DNA of 10,975 bases, taken from NCBI GenBank assembly GCA_021202715.1, contig JAJQCL010000026.1:1-10975 (forward strand), given 5' to 3'. The notes under the pieces were generated by a model. It was given only the letters and a program-made list of their open reading frames with translations. It made no database searches and had not been told where the DNA came from. The position numbers and the translations under genes were made by a program. The stretch comes from Lachnospiraceae bacterium (GTDB lineage: Bacteria > Bacillota > Clostridia > Lachnospirales > Lachnospiraceae). Shown here piece by piece: positions 5,523-10,975 of the stretch. Position 1 is the stretch's first letter, and each line of letters begins with the position of its first letter.

Positions 5523-7478
5523 ATGAGCGAATTTGACAAACACTATCTGGAAGCTCTGTCTTACCAGTTCCCCACCATTGCCAAGGCCAGTGCGGAGATC
5601 ATCAACCTCTGCTCCACGCTGCAGCTGCCCAAGGAGACGGAGCATTTCATGACAGACATCCACGGCGAGTACGAGCAGTTCAACCACATTATGAAGAACG
5701 GTTCCGGTACTGTACGTACAAAGATCGAGGATGAGTTCGGCTACTCCCTGACCAAGCAGGACAAGACGGAGCTCGCCACACTGATTTACTACCCCAAGGA
5801 GAAGATGAATCTGGTCCGTCAGTCCGGCGTCAACATGCACGACTGGTACCGCACCATGCTGCTGCGGGTCATCCGCATCGCCCGGCACGCCTCCAAGAAG
5901 TATACCCGGACCAAGGTCCGTGAATCCATTCCGGAGGAGTTCCGTTTTATCATTGAGGAATTGCTGGCGGAGGAGACCGAATACGCCGACAAGGAGAAGT
6001 ATTATGACCGCATTCTGGAGGCTCTGATCCAGACCGACCGCGTGGAGGAGTGCATCTGTGCGCTGGCGCAGACCATCCAGAACCTGGTCATCAATCATTT
6101 ACATATCATCGGCGATATCTATGACCGCGGCCCCGGCCCCCACATTATCATGGACACGCTGATGAATCTCCGTTCCGTAGATATCCAGTGGGGCAATCAC
6201 GACGCCGTCTGGATCGGCGCCGCCTGCGGGAACCTGACCTGCATCGCCACGCTGCTCCGCCTGACCGCGCGCTATGCCAATCTGGACATCGTGGAGGATG
6301 GCTACGGGATCAATCTGATTCCTCTGATGCGACTGGCCATGAGCGAGTATGCCAACGATCCCTGCACCTGCTTCAATGTAAAATATGACGAGAAGACCTA
6401 CGATCTCACCAACCTCCCGGCGGATACGAAGATGCACAAGGCCATCGCCATCATCCAGTTTAAGCTGGAGGGACAGCTCATCAAGCGTCATCCGGAGTTC
6501 CACATGGAAGACCGGCTCCTTCTCGATAAGATCAATTATGAGAAGAAAACAATCATGTGCTATGGCAAGGAGTACCCGATGGAGGACACCTTCCTCCCGA
6601 CGGTAGATCCCAAGGATCCTTACGCCCTCTCGGAGGAAGAGGCGCAGGTCATGGAGCATCTGCGCCACAGCTTCATGAACAGTGAGAAGCTGCAGCGCCA
6701 CATCCGCTTCCTGCTGAACAAGGGCAGCCTGTATCTGACCTACAACTCCAACCTTCTCTTCCACGGCAGCATTCCGCTGACGGAGAAGGGCGAGTTCCAG
6801 AGTGTGACCTTCGAGGGCAAGAGCTACAAGGGCAAAGCGCTTCTGGATGTGCTCGACAATTACGTGCGTCTGGGCTACTACCGCCCCGCCGGGCCGGAGA
6901 AAGACTACGCCACGGATATTATTTATTTCCTGTGGATTCACCCCTACTCTCCGCTCTTCGGAAAATATAAGATGACCACCTTCGAGCGCTATTTCATCAA
7001 GGACAAGGAGACCCACGAGGAGCCCAAGACGCCCTATTACAAGCTGTATAATGACGAGAAGGTCATCAACAGGATCTTTGACGAGTTCGGCCTGGATCAC
7101 GAGAAGTCCCACATCATCAACGGGCATGTACCGGTGAAGCAGATCAAGGGAGAATCGCCCGTCAAGTGCGGCGGCAAGCTGCTCCAGATCGACGGCGGCT
7201 TCTCCCGGGCCTACCAGAAGACCACCGGCATCGCCGGTTACACACTGATCTCCAACTCCTACGGGCTGAAACTGGTGTATCATGAGCCCTTCACCTCCAC
7301 GGAGGATGCCATCCGCACCGGCAGCGACATCCGCTCCGAGACCTACCTGGTCGAGGAGGTCGGCCACCGACAGTCCGTCCGCGAGACAGACAACGGGACC
7401 CGGATCCGTCAGAGGCTGGCGGAACTGAAGGCGCTGCTGGCCGCCTACCGCAGCGGCGAGATCCGTGAGAAGGAATGA
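5523..7478 (+). CDS. fbp: Fructose-1,6-bisphosphatase class III
   Basis: It hydrolyses fructose 1,6-bisphosphate to fructose 6-phosphate, the committed step of gluconeogenesis, in the cytosol. Class III enzymes are the Firmicutes type, unrelated to the E. coli Fbp, and belong to the metallo-dependent (PPP-like) phosphatases. The metal motifs are present in order: DIHGEYEQF (from residue 45), GDIYDRGPG (from 197), WGNHDAVW (GNHD 224-227) and NGHVPVK (NGH 533-535). Length 651 fits the family (about 640-670). I place the start at ATG 5523 because AAAGGAG lies just before it. A longer in-frame GTG at 5466 lies upstream of the predicted transcription start. The gene is intact and single, divergent from the metY-like pseudogene and convergent with the sporulation cluster. 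Its promoter is good and no catabolite-response box is evident. Confidence 0.97.
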   Translation: MSEFDKHYLEALSYQFPTIAKASAEIINLCSTLQLPKETEHFMTDIHGEYEQFNHIMKNGSGTVRTKIEDEFGYSLTKQDKTELATLIYYPKEKMNLVRQSGVNMHDWYRTMLLRVIRIARHASKKYTRTKVRESIPEEFRFIIEELLAEETEYADKEKYYDRILEALIQTDRVEECICALAQTIQNLVINHLHIIGDIYDRGPGPHIIMDTLMNLRSVDIQWGNHDAVWIGAACGNLTCIATLLRLTARYANLDIVEDGYGINLIPLMRLAMSEYANDPCTCFNVKYDEKTYDLTNLPADTKMHKAIAIIQFKLEGQLIKRHPEFHMEDRLLLDKINYEKKTIMCYGKEYPMEDTFLPTVDPKDPYALSEEEAQVMEHLRHSFMNSEKLQRHIRFLLNKGSLYLTYNSNLLFHGSIPLTEKGEFQSVTFEGKSYKGKALLDVLDNYVRLGYYRPAGPEKDYATDIIYFLWIHPYSPLFGKYKMTTFERYFIKDKETHEEPKTPYYKLYNDEKVINRIFDEFGLDHEKSHIINGHVPVKQIKGESPVKCGGKLLQIDGGFSRAYQKTTGIAGYTLISNSYGLKLVYHEPFTSTEDAIRTGSDIRSETYLVEEVGHRQSVRETDNGTRIRQRLAELKALLAAYRSGEIREKE

Positions 7479-7497
7479 GTGACTTCTTCCCTCAGGA

Positions 7498-7540
7498 GAC
7501 AGAGAAGGAGCGGCGAGAAAATCGCCGCTCCTTCTCTGTC
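7498..7540. terminator. Perfect 19-bp hairpin between convergent fbp and sigG
   Basis: Bases 7498-7516 and 7522-7540 are perfectly complementary (arms begin GACAGAGAAGG) with a GAAAA loop. The hairpin starts 20 bases after the fbp stop and ends 8 bases from the stop of the sigG remnant. Neither side has a real T-tract (TGAACTATC on the +, GTCTCCTGAGGG region on the -). It may act as a shared terminator or a 3' stabilising structure. Confidence 0.6.
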
Positions 7541-7547
7541 TGAACTA

Positions 7548-7952
7548 TCACGCCTGTTTCGCAGGCACTACCATGTATGAAATCCAGCTGTTCCGTGCTT
7601 CGTACCCCCGCAATTGCCAGGCTTCGCCCGTACACGTGCCCCTATTTCCACCTCCCCTCTTCATTGGCACGGCATACGTCGAAAAACGGACGTTCTGACT
7701 CAGGTCAAAATTGTCGATGGCTTTGATCAGGCCGACGCAGCCGATCTGAAACAGATCGTCCAGATTGTTGCCGTTTCCGGCAAAGCGCTGCACGATGCTG
7801 AGGACCAGACGCAGATTTCCCTTGATATAGGTCTCCCGGGCTTCCCGGTCTCCCTCCCGGATACGCCGGAAGAGTTCTTCCTTCTCTTCGTTTTTCAGCA
7901 GGGGAAGTTTTGATGTATTGATACCACAGATGTCCACCTTGTATACTGCCAT
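7548..7952 (-). pseudogene. sigG: Sporulation sigma factor G, truncated and fused to unrelated sequence
   Basis: Sigma-G normally drives late forespore genes and has about 255-260 residues. Here ATG 7950-7952, preceded by AGGAG (7960-7964), starts MAVYKVDICGINTSKLPLL, matching the family N-terminus. Region 2 follows: GNLRLVLSIVQRF, DDLFQIGCVGLIKAIDNFDL and NVRFSTYAVPM. After Met97 (codon 7662-7664) the expected I-I-G-E-I-R-R-Y does not appear in any frame. Instead there are 37 unrelated residues to TGA 7548. Sigma regions 3 and 4 (-35 recognition) are absent and are not found before fbp. The position, 104 bases after sigE, is the normal one for sigG. A longer frame to 8033 only covers the sigE-sigG gap. 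The fragment might still bind core RNA polymerase but could not direct normal transcription. Misassembly at about 7662 is the main alternative. Confidence 0.85.
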
Positions 7953-8056
7953 AGCCACTCTCCTCTTCTTTTTCTCTTGCTTTCGAATGAACCACTTTTC
8001 TTTGCCGTTCATTTTCACTCTTATAGCTTTCACGGATTGGAAACAGATTATTCCAT

Positions 8057-8791
8057 TCAGACAAACCAGACAATTTCCTTTTTCAGCCTTTTAATGATCT
8101 TTTTTTCCAGCCGTGATATGTAAGACTGCGAAATTCCCAGCACATCAGCCACCTCCTTCTGGGTCATCTCACTGCCCTCCCGGTTGTCCAGGCCGAAGCG
8201 CATCTCGATGATGGTCCGCTCCCGGGGCGCCAGGGACAGAAGCGCGTCATTCAGAAGACAGATCTCCACTTCATCCTCCATATTCTTCGTGATCACGTCC
8301 TCGTCGGTTCCCAGAATATCGGAGAGCAGCAGCTCATTTCCATCCCAGTCCACATTCAGAGGCTCATCGATGGACACCTCCATCTTCGTCTTGCTGTTCT
8401 TCCGCAGATACATGAGGATCTCATTCTCGATACAGCGGGACGCATAGGTGGCCAGCTTGATCTTCTTCTCCGGATTGTACGTGTTGACCGCCTTGATCAG
8501 GCCGATCGTCCCGATCGAAATCAGATCCTCCACGCCGACCCCTGTGTTGTCAAATTTTCGGGCGATATAGACCACCAGGCGCAGATTGTGCTCAATGAGA
8601 CGTGATTTCGCCCGCTCCGAGTGATCGCGGATCATCTGTGTCAGCGCCTCCCGCTCCTCCTCCGGCGGCAAAGGCTCCGGCAGGATATCATTTCCTCCAA
8701 TATAATGAATCTCCCCGCCGACCGGAAGCAGCAGACGGGTAAAAGCAGACATCCGCCGCCGGTCCCTGATGATCTGTCGTAGTCCTGTCAT
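8057..8791 (-). CDS. sigE: Sporulation sigma factor E precursor (pro-sigma-E)
   Basis: The first mother-cell-specific sigma factor, made as an inactive membrane-associated precursor. The 244 residues include a pro-sequence of about 29 residues, then HYIGG (29-33), the counterpart of the B. subtilis YYIGG processing site. Sigma70 region 2 follows (HNLRLVVYIARKF, DLISIGTIGLIKAVNTYNPEKK, KLATYASRCIENEILMYLR), then SIDEPLNVDWDGNELLLSDILGT, and region 4 with MTQKEVADVLGISQSYISRLEKKIIKRL. All parts are intact and strongly conserved. The ATG overlaps the spoIIGA stop in an ATGA (8788-8791), so the two genes are translationally coupled. This pairing of protease and substrate is the standard spoIIG operon. 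Expression should depend on the promoter upstream of spoIIGA. Confidence 0.97.
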   Translation of the reverse strand: MTGLRQIIRDRRRMSAFTRLLLPVGGEIHYIGGNDILPEPLPPEEEREALTQMIRDHSERAKSRLIEHNLRLVVYIARKFDNTGVGVEDLISIGTIGLIKAVNTYNPEKKIKLATYASRCIENEILMYLRKNSKTKMEVSIDEPLNVDWDGNELLLSDILGTDEDVITKNMEDEVEICLLNDALLSLAPRERTIIEMRFGLDNREGSEMTQKEVADVLGISQSYISRLEKKIIKRLKKEIVWFV

Positions 8792-9636
8792 TCTCTCAAG
8801 CCCTCCTCTGAAATAATCATCTGATATCTGTCACCGCCGCTGACCGGTGTCCGTGAAATCGCCACCACCGGCTTCTCCAGATACAGTTCCCCGCCGATCC
8901 GCATGCCGTCCAGCGTCACGGCCGGCAGAACGCCCGCTGCGCGTCCCAGCGAGCGGTAGGGCACAAAACGGACCTGTGCTGCGGGGATCTGTCCCAGTTC
9001 CTTCCAGACGCCCCGGCTCAGGATATGTACCGGCTGCCCGTTCCAGGGAGCCCGCAGCGTATTTCCCGTATCCACAAGCCCTGTGACGGTCCGTTCCCGG
9101 TGATTCCAGATCAGCGTGACCGGTACAAACCGGTTCGCAGAATGACCGCGGCCAGCTTCCAGCCTGCGCAGCATCCTCCCCGTGAGAAGCGCACTGACAC
9201 CCACAAATAACACGCCGGCCGCTGTCAGAGCCAGCGTCCTCAGCCGAATCTCCGTTCCCGCCTGAGAAGACACCCGCAGCCGGAGGAACCAGGCTCCCAC
9301 ACAGGTATTCGCTGCCAGAAAACTCAGGATGCCGGAAAGGAGAAACGACGCGATCCAGAAGACGGTCGTATACAGGGGCAGTTCCCTCCCCTTCATCTCC
9401 GGAAAGGCAATCTTCTGGATCATGAGGGAGAGCAGAAACACGAAGATCTGTCTCACAGGCGCCCGCAGCGGGCCAAACTGCAGGAAGCAGATCCCGGCGC
9501 TGCCGAGGCCTGCTCCCACAAGAGGTCCGTACCGCCCCGGCTCGCGCCGAAGCCATCTTCCCTCCCACCGGAAGATCTCATAGTTCAAAACCAGCTGCAG
9601 AAGAAAGAAGAGGTCCGGATAAACGATTCTGTGCAT
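8788..9636 (-). CDS. spoIIGA: Sigma-E processing aspartic protease SpoIIGA
   Basis: A membrane protease that cuts the pro-sequence from sigma-E in the mother cell after engulfment signalling from the forespore. I start it at ATG 9634-9636, giving 282 residues, because the family N-terminus (short hydrophilic start, then a hydrophobic helix) aligns there. There are five hydrophobic segments at about residues 6-22, 36-54, 61-78, 88-109 and 132-151. A cytosolic domain follows with the aspartic protease motif GLVDTGNTLRAP; Asp189 matches the B. subtilis catalytic Asp183 in GLIDSGN. Later VRFVPYRSLG and the C-terminal GGDRYQMIIS fit the family. The sequence is more diverged than its neighbours, which is normal for SpoIIGA. 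No ribosome binding site lies at a proper distance; AGAGGG is about 18 bases upstream. A TTG at 9673 is in frame but sits on the -35 box. Confidence 0.92.
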   Translation of the reverse strand: MHRIVYPDLFFLLQLVLNYEIFRWEGRWLRREPGRYGPLVGAGLGSAGICFLQFGPLRAPVRQIFVFLLSLMIQKIAFPEMKGRELPLYTTVFWIASFLLSGILSFLAANTCVGAWFLRLRVSSQAGTEIRLRTLALTAAGVLFVGVSALLTGRMLRRLEAGRGHSANRFVPVTLIWNHRERTVTGLVDTGNTLRAPWNGQPVHILSRGVWKELGQIPAAQVRFVPYRSLGRAAGVLPAVTLDGMRIGGELYLEKPVVAISRTPVSGGDRYQMIISEEGLRE

Positions 9637-9642
9637 GTCTGT

Positions 9643-9675
9643 ATTGTAACAGAGCCCTCTTAAAAAACCTGTCAA
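9643..9675 (-). promoter_or_regulatory. Candidate Spo0A-type spoIIG promoter with a long spacer
   Basis: On the minus strand TTGACA (9675-9670) and TACAAT (9648-9643) are 21 bases apart, too far for ordinary sigma-A promoters. The B. subtilis spoIIG promoter is known for a 22-base spacer that needs Spo0A~P. TGTCGAA (9729-9723), a perfect 0A box, lies about 90 bases before the likely start, and TTTGACA (9676-9670), one mismatch from a reverse 0A box, overlaps the -35. Transcription would begin almost at the spoIIGA ATG. Confidence 0.55.
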
Positions 9676-9700
9676 AAAAAAGAGGCCAGTGGCCTCTTTT
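9674..9700 (-). terminator. Rho-independent terminator of ftsZ
   Basis: On the minus strand AAAAGAGGCC (9700-9691, loop ACT) pairs with GGCCTCTTTT (9687-9678), and the T-run continues to 9674, eight T in all. It separates ftsZ from spoIIGA, so the sporulation genes need their own promoter. The last two T of the tract are also the first two bases of the proposed spoIIGA -35 box. Confidence 0.88.
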
Positions 9701-9733
9701 ATATCGTAGACTTATGCGGATTTTCGACAGCTG

Positions 9734-10894
9734 TCAGCGCTTCAGGAAATCAGGAATGTTGATGGTCTTCTCCTGCACGTTGGACTCCGGAACACGGAGA
9801 GGCTTGCGGGGCGTGAAGGTGGGAACCGGCGCTTCCTCCCGCACAGGGGTGGGAGCGGCCGCCGCTTCTTCCCGGGCAAGAGGCGCAGACTTCCGCGGCG
9901 CCGTATTGCGGGAAACATAGGCAGGATTCGCCACATCAGCGTTCACTTCCTCCAGACCGGTCGCGATCACCGTGATGGTCGCCTCATCCTGCACGTTCTC
10001 GTCGAAACGCGCGCCAAAGATGATATTGGCTTCCTCGCCGGCCAGTTCCTGTACATAGCTGGCCGCCTCGTTGGCCTCGATGAGCCCGATGTCGCCGGAC
10101 ACATTGATGATCACATGGCTGGCCCCGGCGATGCTGGTCTCCAGCAGCGGGCTGGACACTGCCTGCTTGACAGCCTCCAGTGCCTTGTCGTCGCCCTTGG
10201 CTGCGCCAATGCCGATGTGGGCGATGCCCTTGTCGGTCATGACCGTCTGGACATCGGCGAAATCCAGGTTGATCAGCGCCGGAACATTGATCAGATCCGT
10301 GATGCCCTGCACAGCCTGCTGCAACACCTCGTCTGCCTTCTTCAGGGCCTCCGGCATCGTGGTGCGCCGGTCAACGATCTCCAGGAGCTTGTCATTGGGA
10401 ATCACGATCAGAGTATCTACATTCTGCTTCAGGTTCTCGATACCCTCCAGTGCGTTCGCCATACGGACCTTGCCTTCAAAACGGAACGGCTTCGTAACAA
10501 CACCTACGGTCAGGATCCCCATCCCCTTGGCGATCCGAGCCACCACGGGAGCCGCGCCGGTCCCGGTGCCGCCGCCCATGCCGCAGGTCACAAAGACCAT
10601 ATCCGCGCCCTTCATGGCCGCCGCCAGATCCTCCTCGCTCTCCTCGGCCGCCTTCTGACCGATCTCCGGCTTCGCACCGGCGCCCAGTCCCTTGGTCAGC
10701 TTCTCGCCGATCTGGATGGCCGTGGGAGCCTTACAGAGCTGCAGAGCCTGACGATCCGTATTGATCCCGATGAACTCCACACACTCAACATCGCTGTCCA
10801 CCATGCGGTTCACCGCATTGTTGCCGGCCCCGCCAATGCCGATCACGATGATCTTCGCAGCGCTCTCGGACTCATTTATCTTTATCTCTAACAA
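9734..10894 (-). CDS. ftsZ: Cell division protein FtsZ
   Basis: The tubulin-like GTPase that polymerises at mid-cell and recruits the divisome; it also forms the polar septum during sporulation. I choose TTG 10892-10894 as start (386 residues) because AAAGGAGG (10903-10910) lies 8 bases before it and the product then begins MLEIKINESES, as in related clostridia. An earlier GTG at 10939 lies inside the hairpin region. Motifs: GGAGNNAVNRM (from residue 21), the tubulin signature GGGTGTG (107-113), T7-loop NLDFAD (209-214), a variable Ala/Pro-rich linker of about 50 residues near 318-375, and the conserved C-terminal peptide NIPDFLKR that binds partners such as FtsA or SepF. The gene is intact. 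It precedes spoIIGA-sigE as in many Firmicutes but is separated by a terminator. The usual upstream division gene (ftsA or ftsQ) is not visible. Confidence 0.98.
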   Translation of the reverse strand: MLEIKINESESAAKIIVIGIGGAGNNAVNRMVDSDVECVEFIGINTDRQALQLCKAPTAIQIGEKLTKGLGAGAKPEIGQKAAEESEEDLAAAMKGADMVFVTCGMGGGTGTGAAPVVARIAKGMGILTVGVVTKPFRFEGKVRMANALEGIENLKQNVDTLIVIPNDKLLEIVDRRTTMPEALKKADEVLQQAVQGITDLINVPALINLDFADVQTVMTDKGIAHIGIGAAKGDDKALEAVKQAVSSPLLETSIAGASHVIINVSGDIGLIEANEAASYVQELAGEEANIIFGARFDENVQDEATITVIATGLEEVNADVANPAYVSRNTAPRKSAPLAREEAAAAPTPVREEAPVPTFTPRKPLRVPESNVQEKTINIPDFLKR

Positions 10895-10930
10895 CTTAAA
10901 ATCCTCCTTTAGTCGTTCTTCAAAGTCACC

Positions 10931-10975
10931 AACCACCACTTCAAGTGGTGGTTTGAATCGGCCCTCCTAAGGGCC
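10931..10975. repeat. Two adjacent hairpins upstream of ftsZ, possible IS200/IS605-type end
   Basis: AACCACCAC (10931-10939) pairs with GTGGTGGTT (10945-10953) around TTCAA. Seven bases later GGCCCT (10960-10965) pairs with AGGGCC (10970-10975) around CCTA, and the window stops exactly at the last paired base. Such subterminal imperfect palindromes next to a host gene fit the ends of IS200/IS605 elements, but no transposase is visible. Alternatives are a terminator of the upstream gene or a native leader structure. Confidence 0.4.

Noticed and set aside
6099..7367. Long open frame of 422 codons on the minus strand
   Set aside because: It lies entirely antisense to fbp, whose protein motifs are certain; the low-complexity Val/Gly/Leu/Asp-rich product is typical of a shadow frame in GC-rich coding DNA.
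7548..7661. Group II intron domain V or maturase end in the sigG tail
   Set aside because: A stretch reading CACGTGTACGGGCGAAGCC recalled a domain V, but the matching 3' arm is missing and the translated tail does not resemble a maturase C-terminus.
7953..8056. Own sigma-F/sigma-G promoter upstream of sigG
   Set aside because: GCTATA followed 15 bases later by GGCAAAGAAA only loosely fits sigma-F type elements; too weak to list.

Overview
The window looks like chromosomal DNA of a GC-rich, spore-former-lineage Firmicute, most likely a Lachnospiraceae-type gut clostridium. The main evidence is the minus-strand order ftsZ - spoIIGA - sigE - sigG (the conserved division/sporulation locus of Clostridia and Bacilli), an FtsZ beginning MLEIK and ending IPDFLKR, strong AAAGGAGG-type ribosome binding sites, and a class III (Firmicutes-type) fructose-1,6-bisphosphatase. 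Genus assignment is inference.

Left part (1-2000): the 3' end of a zinc-dependent phospholipase C-like gene (+), a strong terminator, then an intact galE (-) with a Cys at the substrate-gate position. A 51-residue single-pass membrane protein (+) with an excellent ribosome binding site follows.

Middle (2000-5500): a gamma-glutamyltransferase-family gene (-) carrying both a +1 frameshift and an in-frame TAG. It is divergent from a MarR-family regulator (+) whose promoter is surrounded by GACAT/ATGTC inverted repeats. After marR come a series of hairpins and a terminator. Next is an O-acetylhomoserine sulfhydrylase-type PLP enzyme (-) that has lost about 170 internal codons, including the PLP lysine region, at a short GC-rich junction. 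It still has a good promoter. The 5190-5520 interval holds this promoter and, divergently, the fbp promoter.

Right part (5520-10975): intact fbp (+) ends in a perfect 19-bp hairpin shared with the convergent sporulation cluster. On the minus strand, reading right to left, are ftsZ (intact, TTG start), its terminator, a spoIIGA promoter with a 21-bp spacer and candidate Spo0A boxes, spoIIGA and sigE (intact, overlapping by ATGA), and sigG. The sigG gene keeps only its first 97 codons and then runs into unrelated sequence. The last 45 bases, just upstream of ftsZ, are two hairpins resembling a mobile-element end.

The main theme is local gene decay. Three genes (ggt-like, metY-like, sigG) are broken by four different lesions, while galE, marR, fbp, sigE, spoIIGA and ftsZ are clean. 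Loss of sigG would predict a strain that begins sporulation (sigma-E can be made and processed) but cannot complete forespore development. This holds only if the breaks are real and not assembly or sequencing errors. I see no CRISPR array, rRNA or tRNA, and no clearly novel multi-gene system.
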